The notes below the pieces were generated by a model. It did not search any database. It saw only the letters and a program-made list of their open reading frames with translations, and was not told where the DNA came from. The position numbers and the translations under genes were made by a program. Shown piece after piece: positions 6,252 to 14,413 of a DNA stretch of 16,367 nucleotides. Numbering within the stretch: position 1 is the first letter of the stretch; every line of letters begins with the position of its first letter. Location: NCBI GenBank assembly GCA_016709385.1, contig JADJMW010000012.1, positions 1 to 16,367 of the forward strand, given 5' to 3'. Origin of the DNA: Candidatus Rubrivivax defluviihabitans. GTDB lineage: Bacteria > Pseudomonadota > Gammaproteobacteria > Burkholderiales > Burkholderiaceae_C.

Positions 6252-7409
6252 GGGGTTCCTTCCGGCGAGTCGATGTTTACCGGTAGGAAGGATCGGCAGA
6301 TCGGCGACGCACAACAAACGGAAATCCAGCCCAAGAAGCATCGAGAAGCGGGGGCTCGATGACCTCGAGGGGCCCGTAGTGGCCCCTGGTGGGGACAAAC
6401 CGATAGTCCGGTCGCCGAGCGTGGGCGAGCCGCGGTGCCCATGCGGGCCCCGCAGAGGACACATTGCGCCGCTTGACGACCGTGGTCACGGCCAGCTCGC
6501 GCAAGCCCCAACAGTCTGCCGAGACTCGATCGCAAGCTAGAGGAGGCAGCATCTCGCTGTCAACCCTGGTGGTTCATCGCGCCACCTGCGTCTCCAATCC
6601 CAATCAGCACTAACGCGGCCCTTTCGAAAGTCAACGTCGGCGACGAACCTCGCCCGCTGCTTGACATCACTGGCCGCGATGGTGTCAACTCCGTTTCGAG
6701 CCTTGTGTGTCTGCCACAAGATCCAAGCATCGCAAGCAGGCCGGACGCTGCGTCCGATGGTCTCAGTGCCATGAGCAGCCGTTAGCGGTCGTGACCCGCA
6801 CCTGCCTCCGGCTCCATCGAGAGCCGTGCCGCGCCAGACGCGGCGATTCCCTCCCTCATCGATCCGTTCCACGGACTCTTCGCCGTCGTGTGCGCCGCCG
6901 CAGCGTGCGTGCGCGACGCTGTGCGCTGCCACATGGCAGTGGCACGACAACCCCGAGCCTTCGTCGACCGCCCTTGAGGCGCTCGCGTGCCTTGTCGTCC
7001 CTTTCGGGGTGCTGCACGCGACTTCAGACGCGGCCCCGCGCCCCCTGGTGGTAGGGGGGTCTTCCAGCGGGAAGCAACGGGTCAATGAGCAACCCAGCGA
7101 GCCCAGTCAAGCCTGGGCGGCGATCGGCATCCGACGAGATGCTGGTGCCGTGCACGGTGACGTGCAACGGGGTGCCTTGCGGAAACGCTTCGCACCTACC
7201 TGGATAGATTTTTTTACGACCACCCGCAGCCATGACGGTTGCGAACCCTGGAAGCGTTGGCCGGCCGCGGAGGTCCGCCGGTTCGACGACCTGTCTCGAC
7301 CTCCAACAGTCAAGCCCGCGCGGGGACGGCGAGGCATGGCTGGTTCAATCCGCGTCCCCTCCCGATGACCGGTCGCCCTGGCTCAGGCGACCTCGACTTG
7401 GAGAGCCAC
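6252..7409. other. gene-poor region between parM and the integrase
   Basis: I see no convincing gene in these 1158 bases. Several reading frames are long, as expected for GC-rich DNA, but their translations are Arg/Pro/Ser-rich with mixed third-position use. The best of them is a minus-strand frame from 7233 to 7024 starting MAAGGRKKIYPGRCEAF, which is protein-like only for about 30 residues. The region holds the two hairpins at 6339-6387, another inverted repeat CCCCCT/AGGGGG at 7041-7058, and three copies of CCCTGGTGG (6384, 6564, 7043). Partition site, origin or integrase promoter functions are possible but not shown. Confidence 0.45.
6339..6387. promoter_or_regulatory. paired hairpins upstream of parM (candidate operator or centromere)
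   Basis: Two perfect inverted repeats lie side by side about 90-135 bp upstream of the parM start. CATCGAG (6339-6345) pairs with CTCGATG (6355-6361), and AGGGGCC (6368-6374) pairs with GGCCCCT (6381-6387) across a 6-nt loop. Neither is followed by a T run on either strand, so a terminator is unlikely. Partition operons of this type often carry the ParR binding site next to the parM promoter, so an operator or centromere is a reasonable guess. Classical parC sites use direct repeats, which I do not clearly see here. Confidence 0.3.
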
Positions 7410-8568
7410 ATGTCAACGAAGAAAACCCCGCAGTCCGGATCGAACGGTCTGCCGCCGGCCAACGCCCATGCCGCTCGACGATCGGCCCGCTCGCCGAGCG
7501 ACCCCGACGTCATCCTCGCGACCCTGCCCGTCGGCACGCCCGACTACCTCCGTGTTCTCGGCGCCATCCTGAAGAAGTTCAATCACCGCCACAGCACCAA
7601 GCACAAGGGCGTGTCCTTCAAGACGATGCTCGACCGGCAGAGGCTCTACGCGAGCTTCTTCCGCGAACTGCGCCATCACACGCCCTACCGCAACCTCGAT
7701 CCCCGACAACTGGCCAACCGACACATCGAAGCGATGGTGGAACGCTGGGTCGCGCGCGGCCTGTCGACCGCGACCCTTCACAACTACTTGAGCTTCCTGC
7801 GGACCTACGGTGCCTGGATCGGCAAGGCCGGGATGGTGCGGGAGCCCGAAGTACTACGTCGGCTCCGAATCACGCCACGCACACCGGATCCAGGTGGCGA
7901 CGATCGACCACAGCTGGAGGGCCAAAGGCGTGGACATCTCCGCCAAGATCGCGGAGATCTACAAGTTCGACGCCTGGGTGGGGATGCAGTTGGATCTATG
8001 CGACAACTTCGGCATGCGCGCCAAGGAGGCGCGTCACTTCCGTCCGCACGGTGCGGTCCTTCACCGCGACGCCGCCAACCCGCGTGACGCCGCAGCGTTT
8101 CCCGAGTGCGAGTGGTTCGTGCGGATCAGCCACGGCACCAAGGGGGGTCGACCGCGCGACGTGCCGCTGAGGACCGACGCCCAGCGCGACCTGTTGGCTC
8201 GCGCGGCGACCGTCGTCGCACCGGGCATGTACGTCGGCCAGCCAGGCATGACCAGCACCCAGAGTCAGTCACGCTTCTACTACGTCATCCGCAAGTTCGG
8301 CATCTCGAAAGAGCAACTCGGCGTGGTCGCGCACGGGCTTCGCCACGAGCATGTGAATGACGCCTACGAGAGCGACGCCGACGCACCTTCGCCGGTGCGC
8401 GGGGGCGTAACCAGGCCGGCCAAGGACCAGGAAGCTCGCCAACGCGCTGCACGCCTGCTCGGCCACAACCGCCCAGGCGTCACGTCGTGCTACTTAGGCC
8501 GCAGTCCGGCCGCCGTGGCGGCTGAGCGGCTGCCCGCGACCGACGCAGTGATTGACCCGAAAGCGTGA
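7410..8568 (+). pseudogene. tyrosine recombinase (Phage_integr_N + Integrase_1 type) with one frameshift
   Basis: The 5' part (7410 to about 7850) encodes the core-binding domain, with FKTMLDRQRLYASFFRELR and SFLRTYGAWIGKAGMVREPE. The remainder continues one frame over (from about 7852) as YYVGSES and the catalytic domain. All catalytic positions are present: Arg in NFGMRAKEA, Lys in GTKGGRPRD, His-x-x-Arg in AHGLRHEH, His in LLGHNRP and the Tyr in TSCYLG. Correcting one extra base at 7848-7851 gives a continuous protein of about 385 residues, the expected size. The start ATG at 7410 has GGAG upstream. Such enzymes cut and join attachment sites to integrate or excise elements. As sequenced the gene would give a truncated protein; a recent inactivating change and a sequencing error are both possible. 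No attachment site was identified. Confidence 0.8.
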
Positions 8569-8645
8569 CTCGGCGCGGCTCGCCCGGTCAGCTCATCTCC
8601 GCGATCGATCGACGTTTGGCCAAGCCATGCGCCAACTAGGCTCGC

Positions 8646-9416
8646 ATGAAGCGCGGCCATCACCGAAGCACATCGCGGACGGTCGCGGACGGGCCAGGCG
8701 CAACCTCCTCGAAGAGGAGCGCGATCCAGAAGGATGCGAGTGCGCCCCGCGTGGGAGCAAGAGACCCGGCGCCTCCGCTTCGACCTGCACTTCGGCCATG
8801 GTTTACAGCGGGATTTCCGCTGGACGGCCAAGCCTGGCGCCTGCAGATTGGCCCCATCGATGATCACCCGGCCGGTTGGGGCCGCAGGCGCATGGGGAAG
8901 CTGCTGGAACGATTGAAGCAAGGCTTGCGCAACGTCGGACGTGCGCAGGCCGTATTGCAGGTGCGTGCGCAGACCGATCTGGACGTCGGCGCCCGCGAGT
9001 CCGGCGCCCGTCAACGCACTGAACTCGACAGCACGCGGATGCCATCCGTTCAAGGGACGGTGCCGCCCGCCCAGGCGCCGGCTCCGCAGTCCACCCGCAC
9101 GCGCAAGGCCACTCTTTCCAAGGCACGTCGTGCGTCCAAACCTCAGTGCGCCCTGTCCATCTGGGGCACGCCTGCGGCGCCGCAAACGAGCCTGTTCGAC
9201 GATGCCCCTTCGCCCGGACCAGCCCCTCTGTTCTCGGGTTCGACGATCGGATCGGAGCCTGCATGCGCTAGGCCCGCCGCCCAGCTCTCGCCCGTGACCT
9301 TCCTTCAGGGGGCCGCGCCTCTCGGGCCAGCGGCCGATGCCGCCCGCCCGACCATGCACCTCGACGCTGCGGCGCCGCTCACGCCGGACGACGACCGTCC
9401 CGAGCGGCCGTTCTAG
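8646..9416 (+). CDS. hypothetical protein, probably frameshifted near its 5' end
   Basis: The 3' two-thirds, from about 8823 (DGQAWRLQIGPIDDHPAGW, then MGKLLERLKQGLRNVGRAQ) to the stop at 9416, is coding-like with high third-position G/C. Between about 8756 and 8822 this frame loses that bias, while the frame beginning at 8734 gains it and reads ETRRLRFDLHFGHGLQRDFR. Joining the two by restoring one base near 8823 gives a smooth ...DFRW-DGQAWRL... protein. So either the gene starts at 8734/8740 (AGAAGG lies just upstream) with one deletion, or it starts at 8646 with two compensating indels. The C-terminal half is Pro/Ala-rich and likely disordered, with FDDAP and a short acidic end. I recognise no family. 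It ends 22 bp before the membrane gene at 9439. Confidence 0.4.
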   Translation: MKRGHHRSTSRTVADGPGATSSKRSAIQKDASAPRVGARDPAPPLRPALRPWFTAGFPLDGQAWRLQIGPIDDHPAGWGRRRMGKLLERLKQGLRNVGRAQAVLQVRAQTDLDVGARESGARQRTELDSTRMPSVQGTVPPAQAPAPQSTRTRKATLSKARRASKPQCALSIWGTPAAPQTSLFDDAPSPGPAPLFSGSTIGSEPACARPAAQLSPVTFLQGAAPLGPAADAARPTMHLDAAAPLTPDDDRPERPF

Positions 9417-9438
9417 ATGACCACATCCCGCGAAACTC

Positions 9439-9741
9439 ATGTCGACCGAACCGGAACAATTCGTCGTGGCGAGTGCCTACGGCCTGGAGGAGCAGCGACA
9501 CCGCCGCGGCGACTTCGTCGACACGCTCTGGAGATTGCCAGCGTTTGCCTTGGTGCTCGCGCTGGCGTTCTTCGCTCTCGGCGTCGCCATCCTCGTGCTG
9601 CCCATCGACGACGATGACCCTGCAGTCAGCTCCTGCCCGCCCTGGCACGTCGCCGTCATCGCTTTCGCGGTAGCGATCCACGTCATTGCCGTCGCCTTCC
9701 TCCTGCACGGCGACGCCCAGGATCGAATCTTTGACCGTTGA
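9439..9741 (+). CDS. small two-helix membrane protein
   Basis: A 100-residue protein with a charged N-terminus (residues 1-32), a first membrane helix at about 35-55 (FALVLALAFFALGVAILVL), an acidic loop IDDDDP with two nearby residues of Ser and one Cys, a second helix at about 69-88 (VAVIAFAVAIHVIAVAFLL) and a short charged tail. Third-position G/C is very high throughout, which separates it from the overlapping minus-strand frame. The ribosome site is weak, so it may be translated with the gene 22 bp upstream. No family recognised. Confidence 0.6.
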   Translation: MSTEPEQFVVASAYGLEEQRHRRGDFVDTLWRLPAFALVLALAFFALGVAILVLPIDDDDPAVSSCPPWHVAVIAFAVAIHVIAVAFLLHGDAQDRIFDR

Positions 9742-9971
9742 TGCGCCCGCGCAGTGCAGCCTGCGCGTCTGCGGGAACTGCCGAGGCCGCCCCCCGGATC
9801 CTGGTGAATGCGGCTGGGCACGGACGTCAAAACCTTGCTTCGCTTCGTCGATCCGTTTGCGTCTCTCCGAAGCTCGTCTGAACGGCCGCTGCCGGCAATG
9901 GGAGCCGCTGACGAGCGTTCCCGGTTCGGGAATATGCTCGCCCTTCCCTTCAATCCTGAGTGAACATCTGC

Positions 9972-10352
9972 ATGCCAACGAAGAAGACCGGGCCGACCCT
10001 TGCGTCGCTGAACGCACAGATCGCTGCCTTGCAGCGCCAGGCCGAAGCGCTGCGCACCAAGGAAGTTGCCGAGGTCGTCGCGCGCATCCGAGAGGCCATC
10101 GACCACTACGGCCTGACCGCGGCGGACCTGGGTCTGCGCAGCGCGAGCTCGAAGTCGTCCAAGACCGCCCGGTCGGTCCCGGCCAAGAAGGCTCGCACCA
10201 AGTCCGGTGGCAAGAAGGCCCCGAGGAGCATCAAGTTCGCCGACGGGCAAGGCAACGTCTGGAGCGGCATCGGCAAGCGTCCCAACTGGTTCAAGGCCGC
10301 CCTCGCTTCAGGCAAGACGCCCGAGGAGCTCCTGGCAAGACTCGCGGGCTGA
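9972..10352 (+). CDS. H-NS-family nucleoid-associated protein
   Basis: A 126-residue protein of H-NS type. The N-terminal part (about 8-55) is a helical oligomerisation region, with SLNAQIAALQRQAEALR followed by VVARIREAIDHYGLT. Residues 58-86 form a Lys/Ser/Ala-rich linker. The C-terminal DNA-binding domain (about 88-126) contains IKFADGQGNVWSGIGKRPNW and KTPEELL, matching the Burkholderiales short H-NS form, in which the SGxGxRPNW loop enters the minor groove of AT-rich DNA. The ATG at 9972 is preferred because the MPTKK start matches the family's usual N-terminal length; a GTG at 9960 would add four residues. Mobile elements often carry such proteins to silence their own genes and limit fitness cost. 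The AT-rich target preference is known for the family, not shown here. Confidence 0.85.
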   Translation: MPTKKTGPTLASLNAQIAALQRQAEALRTKEVAEVVARIREAIDHYGLTAADLGLRSASSKSSKTARSVPAKKARTKSGGKKAPRSIKFADGQGNVWSGIGKRPNWFKAALASGKTPEELLARLAG

Positions 10353-10415
10353 AGCGCCAGGAGGCTGCCGCCGCGACTTCGCAGCCGCAGCACCGCATGA
10401 TGCCGCCGGTCCGCG

Positions 10416-11156
10416 TCAAGACGTCGGCTCGAAGTCGCGTTGCCGCGCCCCGATCGCGGCTGCCTGCTCGGCACCCATGGTTTCGCGCTCCTGGAAGCCC
10501 ACCGGCAAGCGCACCTTCGGGTCGACGAACACCCACAGGTGGTACTGGTTCGCTGCGTCCACGAGACGCGATTCGGCCGGGTACACCTCGAAGCCCTCGT
10601 GCTCCGGACCGACGATCAGGTTCTTGATCTGCTGAAGATCACGCCAGTCGTGCACCGGCGCCTTGTCGCGGCGCTTGACCGACAGCCAGAGCACATCGCC
10701 GACATGCGAACCGAACGGCGCCACCGCGCGCTGCAGGTTCACCTGGTATCTGTCGTTCATGTAGACGGTCTGTCGCTTCAGCTGTTCGATCTGTGCAGCA
10801 GCGGCTTCTTCCGAGATGCCGAAGCGCCGGGCCATCGTCTCCACCTCGAACGCAGCGGCCGGTAGCCGCGCCGGATGGAACGGCCCCATCGTCGATCTGG
10901 GAGAGCTGCCATCGAGCACATCGAGCGCGATCTCGCTGTTGGCGATTCGATGTGCCAGCGCGCTCGACCACGCGGCAAGCTCCGTGTCGGTGGTCGGCCC
11001 GACCTCCGCATCTGACATCCCGGGCTTCATCCAGGTGAACCAGTGCTTGCCGGCGAGTTCCGGCCCGTCATCGGTGCGTCCCTGGTGGATGCTGTAGCCG
11101 TCGTCCTGCAGTTGCCGGCAAACGTCGTCGGCAAAGTCGCTGGCGTGTTGGTACAT
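10416..11156 (-). CDS. DUF7694 domain protein
   Basis: A 246-residue soluble protein. Residues 136-214 match what I know as the DUF7694 domain: YQVNLQRAV, GDVLWLSVKRRD, VHDWRDLQQIKN, VGPEHE, YPAESRLVD and NQYHLWVF. Function is unknown; the motif density suggests a compact enzyme-like or binding fold. Residues 1-130 include KHWFTWMKPGMSD and a helical segment around 105-130 (MARRFGISEEAAAAQIEQLK) and do not match anything I know. The start ATG at 11156 is the first Met of protein-like sequence, though its ribosome site is weak. The gene is convergent with the H-NS-like gene and divergent from the gene at 11344. A decayed second copy of part of this gene lies at about 14750-14830. Confidence 0.7.
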   Translation of the reverse strand: MYQHASDFADDVCRQLQDDGYSIHQGRTDDGPELAGKHWFTWMKPGMSDAEVGPTTDTELAAWSSALAHRIANSEIALDVLDGSSPRSTMGPFHPARLPAAAFEVETMARRFGISEEAAAAQIEQLKRQTVYMNDRYQVNLQRAVAPFGSHVGDVLWLSVKRRDKAPVHDWRDLQQIKNLIVGPEHEGFEVYPAESRLVDAANQYHLWVFVDPKVRLPVGFQERETMGAEQAAAIGARQRDFEPTS

Positions 11157-11343
11157 GGTTTTGGCTCGACAGGTATGCGGACAAGCGATCCGCAACGACA
11201 GCTTCAACCCGACCAGGTCGACTTCAACCCCTGACGCATCACGACCCACCGCCGAACCCGGTTCGCCGGCGCAGGCACGTTCCTCGCAGCCGCATGGTCC
11301 AACTCCCGGCTGCCGATGCCGGGCGACACAACAGGGAACTTCG

Positions 11344-11700
11344 ATGAACATCCAAGCCGACCCGGACGTCCCCAGCAGCGAGTCGTTCACGGGCTGCGCG
11401 GGCGTTCGCCGCCACTTCGAGCTCGACGTCCGGCATCTGCCCAACCATGGCCATGCCGCCGAAGCACGCGGGGTCACGACCGGCGACCACGGCGGCTACG
11501 TCTTCAAGGCCTTCGCCGAAGCCAGCGGCACGATGGCGATGGCCAGACTGCGCCTCAAGGTTCGTCAGGGGCTCGCGCAGCGCTTCCTGATCAAGGAGGG
11601 CTCCACGATGGAGATGCCTTTCGAGCGCATCCGGGGCCGCATCGACGCCGAGGGTGTCGTCGTCTACGGACGGCTGCTCACCTGGGACGAGTTTCAGGGC
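11344..11700 (+). pseudogene. hypothetical protein gene truncated at its 3' end
   Basis: The gene starts at ATG 11344 with AGGGAA 7 nt upstream and has strong codon bias for about 118 codons. Features are RRHFELDVRHLPNHGH, YVFKAFAEASGTMAMARLRL, FERIRGRIDAEG and VVVYGRLLTWDEFQ. After DEFQ the frame stays open to 12087, but there it is antisense to the alpha/beta-hydrolase gene and loses protein character. A homologous sequence at 14826-14941 continues this motif as EFQELLHPYEGWEFDLRIPL and ends in DW-stop, which is probably the lost natural end. So the 11344 gene looks cut by rearrangement and may now make a chimeric 247-residue product. Function unknown. It is divergent from the DUF7694 gene, a pairing that also existed in the second copy. 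Confidence 0.6.
11650..11698 (+). repeat. imperfect direct repeat, left copy
   Basis: About 49 bases encoding EGVVVYGRLLTWDEF. They recur in the same orientation at about 14826-14876, with roughly three mismatches in the central 40 bases plus two single-base insertions. The two copies bracket the hydrolase/SRAP/MBL/Cys-rich block. Confidence 0.65.
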
Positions 11701-11709
11701 CAGGATCTG

Positions 11710-12507
11710 TCAGCGCGTTGCGTCCCGGGCAAAGTGCGTTGCCTGCCGCCACCACGCGGCGTCCACCCGATCGGGCCAGTCGTTGTGGCCGGCACCGTCG
11801 ATCTGAATCAGGCGCTTCGGGCCGCGCAATTCGGCGTGCAGCGCGACGCCAAAACGCGCCGGCACGATGCTGTCCTGCCCCGCCACGGCGACCACCACGG
11901 GGCGGTCGAACCCGGCCAGCCGGGCCGCCGTGTCGTACCTGTCGCGCAGCATCCACTTCACCGGCAGCAAGGGGTAGTGGTGCGAGGCCACTTGGGCGAG
12001 CCGGTCCCACGGCGTGATGAGCAACAGTCCGGCCGTGAGCTCCTGCTGTCGCTGCCCGGCCGCGGCGGCCACCGCGGCCCCGAGTGACTCGCCGACCAGC
12101 AGCAGCGGCTCTCCATACTGGCGGTGCGCGAGTGCAACCGTCTCGCTGGCATCGTCGACGAGGCTTCGTTCCCCGGGCCGGCCGGCGCGCGGACCGTAGC
12201 CGGGGTACTCGGCGAGGATCACACGCCAGCCCAGCGGGGTCAGTGCCTGGGCGTAGAACGCTCGATGGCCCGCGTGCCCGGCATTGCCGTGGAAGACGAT
12301 CGCGGTCCCGCGCACGGCGCCCGCCGGTTCGGCAACCAGGCCCCGGAAATCCTGCGCGGACGGCCACGGTCGCAGTCCTGCGCCGGCCACCTCTTCGACC
12401 GTCGCCCGCTGCGGGAAATAGAGCAGCCGGTCCTGGAAGACATAGACCAGCACCAGAAATCCCAGGCCGGTCGCAGCGATCCACAGTGCGGTGGTCACGA
12501 GCTTCAT
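11710..12507 (-). CDS. alpha/beta hydrolase, BEM46/YfhR-like, membrane-anchored
   Basis: A 265-residue hydrolase. It has an N-terminal membrane anchor (about 5-24, TALWIAATGLGFLVLVYVF), then QDRLLYFP, the oxyanion region FHGNAGH (72-78), AEYPGYGPRAG, the nucleophile elbow GESLGAA with Ser141, the acid in AGQDSIVP and the catalytic His in GAGHNDW. This motif set is that of BEM46/YfhR/ABHD13-type serine hydrolases, whose natural substrates are mostly unknown esters or thioesters. The ATG at 12507 overlaps the stop of the SRAP gene (ATGA), so the two are translationally coupled. Full length for the family and no sign of decay. The gene ends about 10 bp from where the 11344 gene loses its homologous frame, so the block boundary lies close to its 3' end. 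Confidence 0.85.
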   Translation of the reverse strand: MKLVTTALWIAATGLGFLVLVYVFQDRLLYFPQRATVEEVAGAGLRPWPSAQDFRGLVAEPAGAVRGTAIVFHGNAGHAGHRAFYAQALTPLGWRVILAEYPGYGPRAGRPGERSLVDDASETVALAHRQYGEPLLLVGESLGAAVAAAAGQRQQELTAGLLLITPWDRLAQVASHHYPLLPVKWMLRDRYDTAARLAGFDRPVVVAVAGQDSIVPARFGVALHAELRGPKRLIQIDGAGHNDWPDRVDAAWWRQATHFARDATR

Positions 12508-13190
12508 CGGCCTGTCTGCCGACCCAGCAACTGGTCCGTCCGCTGCGCGTCGGACAGGTCGAAGCGTTCCGTCGGCGGCGCCACCAGCAGGCCCATCGCC
12601 TCGTCCGGCGTCGCCTCGAACCAGGCCGTCCACTGATCAGGCTCCAGCGGCACAACGGATCGCTTGTCCTGCGCATCGGCAGGCAGCTTCGGGTCCGGCT
12701 TGTGCAGTCGACCGAGCAATGGGTGCCCGTCACAGTTGACCGTCAGCATCGTGAAGTTGGAAACGATCTCACCAGTGGCCGGGTCAGTCCACTCCGACCA
12801 CAGGCCGGCAATCGCCCATGGCTCGCCATCGGCGCGGGTCAGCCGCCACCAGACATTGCGGCCGGTCTCCCAGTTCGGCTCCTGGTACCAGGCCGCCGGG
12901 ATCAGGCAGCGCTGGCCCGCGGCCCAGGCTGCGCGGTAGGTCGGGCGGCTCGCCACGGTTTCGCTGCGGGCGTTGTTCGTCAGGATCGCGCGCGAGTCCG
13001 GACGTCGTGCGTAGGCCTTGGGCTGGATCATCCCCCACTGCCCGATCACTCCCTGCTGCCGGCCGTCGATCGGGCGCAGGAACAGGCCTGAGCCGAAGGG
13101 CCCGACCGGCACGGCAACGTACTCAGGCACCATCGCCCGGAAGTAGCGCTCGACATGCTCGCGCGGTGCCATGTGGTACAGGTTGCACAT
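12504..13190 (-). CDS. yedK: SRAP-domain abasic-site protein (YedK/HMCES family)
   Basis: A 228-residue SRAP protein. The start ATG at 13190 is fixed by the invariant Met-Cys2, whose Cys becomes the N-terminal residue and forms a thiazolidine crosslink with abasic sites in single-stranded DNA. Other active-site positions are Asn73 in NNARSET, Glu104 in AAWYQEP and His163 in GRLHKPDPKLP. The WSEW and NFTMLT segments are also family-typical. The role is to shield abasic sites at stalled forks. The His-region reads HKPDPKLP, not the HxRMP form of E. coli, as in a distinct proteobacterial subgroup. It overlaps the hydrolase downstream by 4 nt. The divergent MBL gene starts 78 bp away, so the two may share a regulatory region. 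Confidence 0.9.
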   Translation of the reverse strand: MCNLYHMAPREHVERYFRAMVPEYVAVPVGPFGSGLFLRPIDGRQQGVIGQWGMIQPKAYARRPDSRAILTNNARSETVASRPTYRAAWAAGQRCLIPAAWYQEPNWETGRNVWWRLTRADGEPWAIAGLWSEWTDPATGEIVSNFTMLTVNCDGHPLLGRLHKPDPKLPADAQDKRSVVPLEPDQWTAWFEATPDEAMGLLVAPPTERFDLSDAQRTDQLLGRQTGR

Positions 13191-13268
13191 GAGCGGGCAT
13201 GGTAGCCGCGCGGCTGCGGAACAGACCCGCATCTCAAGCAGCGCAAACAGCGGCTATCGTTGCTCCGC

Positions 13269-14399
13269 ATGAGCCCGCCCGCCATCACCCTCGAAGTGCT
13301 GCCCGCCGGCTTCGGCGACTGCCTGCTCGTCAGCTGCCCGGTCGGCCGGTCGACCTGGCGCATGCTGGTGGACACCGGCCCGGACGAAACCTACCCGGCG
13401 CTGCGGCGCCGGCTGCTGCAGATACCCCAAGACGCCGACGGCAAGCGGCACATCGACCTGTTCGTCGTCAGCCACATCGACCACGACCACATCGGCGGCG
13501 CGCGGCTGCTGCTCGGCGACGACGAGCTCGGCCTGAGCTTCGACGACATCTGGTTCAACGCGCCGCCCAGGCCCCGCATCCGGGGTGTGGCCGAGGGCCA
13601 GTCGCTGGCCGACATCCTCGGAGGCGGCGACAAGGCATTGCCCTGGAATGTCGCGTGGTCGGGCCAGCCCGTGTCCACGCCGGCCGACGGTGGCGGCGTG
13701 GAGTTGACCGGTCCTGGGCTGCCGAAGGTCACGCTGCTGTCGCCGACGCCCGACCGGCTCGCCGACCTCTACAGGGTGTGGGCGAAGGAACTGGAGCGCC
13801 TGCGCCGCAAGGAGCGCGATCGCGCCGAAAGCGAGCCAGGCGCGACAAGGGGTGAACTGCCCGGCATCGAGGCACTGGCCGCCCGCGTGACGCCGACCGA
13901 CAAGGCGGTGCCCAACGGGTCGAGCATCGCCATGCTGCTGGAGCACAAGGGGGCTTCGGTGCTGCTCAGCGCCGACGCCTTTCCGACCGTGCTGGTGCCG
14001 GCGCTGGCCGCGCTGGCCAAGCGCCGCGGCATCGCCGGACCAATGCCCATCGACGTGGTGAAGCTCAGCCACCACGGCAGCCGGGCCAATGTGACGCAGG
14101 ACCTGCTCCGGACCGTCGACGCCAGACACTTCGTCTTCAGCACGAACAACAGCTACTTCCGGCACCCGAACGCCGAGGCCGTGGCCCGCGTCATCGTCGG
14201 CGGCAGCAAGCCGACGCTCTGGTTCAACTACGACACGCCGCCGAACCGGCAGTGGGGGGTGCCCGAGCTGATGGCCAGGCACGGACACGTCGCGCGTTAC
14301 CCGCAGGGCGACACGGGCGTCACGATCGAGCTTCCAGCGCGGCGGCGGGCTCGATCAGCGCAGCGCCAGGGCCCGCAGTCGGCTCCGTCGCGCAGCTGA
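13269..14399 (+). CDS. ComEC-like MBL-fold metallohydrolase
   Basis: A 376-residue soluble protein with the ComEC-type variant of the metallo-beta-lactamase fold. Motifs are VLPAGFGDCLLV near the N-terminus, LVDTGP (33-38), the metal site SHIDHDHIGG with His69, Asp71, Asp73 and His74, LLSADAF, KLSHHGSRANV, and the C-terminal STNNSYFRHPNAEA. Unlike ComEC it has no membrane channel, so it is a stand-alone hydrolase. An insert of Arg/Glu-rich sequence (about 165-205) separates the two halves. Related soluble proteins occur in bacterial conflict systems and as nucleases or phosphodiesterases, but no partner of such systems is seen here. The ATG at 13269 is chosen because the protein-like sequence begins there; its ribosome site is weak. 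It is divergent from the SRAP gene. Confidence 0.85.
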   Translation: MSPPAITLEVLPAGFGDCLLVSCPVGRSTWRMLVDTGPDETYPALRRRLLQIPQDADGKRHIDLFVVSHIDHDHIGGARLLLGDDELGLSFDDIWFNAPPRPRIRGVAEGQSLADILGGGDKALPWNVAWSGQPVSTPADGGGVELTGPGLPKVTLLSPTPDRLADLYRVWAKELERLRRKERDRAESEPGATRGELPGIEALAARVTPTDKAVPNGSSIAMLLEHKGASVLLSADAFPTVLVPALAALAKRRGIAGPMPIDVVKLSHHGSRANVTQDLLRTVDARHFVFSTNNSYFRHPNAEAVARVIVGGSKPTLWFNYDTPPNRQWGVPELMARHGHVARYPQGDTGVTIELPARRRARSAQRQGPQSAPSRS

Positions 14400-14413
14400 G
14401 GGGGCGCTCCAGG

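Noticed and set aside
7036..7051. A CCACCAGGGGGCGC-type sequence on the minus strand, identical to the core of the animal CTCF site
   Set aside because: CTCF does not exist in bacteria; the match is chance in GC-rich DNA, apart from its overlap with a local inverted repeat.
6537..7368. Several long frames on both strands between parM and the integrase
   Set aside because: Translations are Arg/Pro/Ser/Cys-rich, frames overlap each other, and no ribosome site or motif supports any of them.
8490..9440. Long minus-strand reading frame of 316 codons
   Set aside because: It is Arg/Gly/Ala-rich, overlaps the recombinase end antisense, and has no domain, so it is a GC-rich shadow.
9379..10250. Minus-strand frames opposite the small membrane protein and H-NS-like gene
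   Set aside because: Composition is poor, and the plus strand has two clear genes with strong codon bias here.
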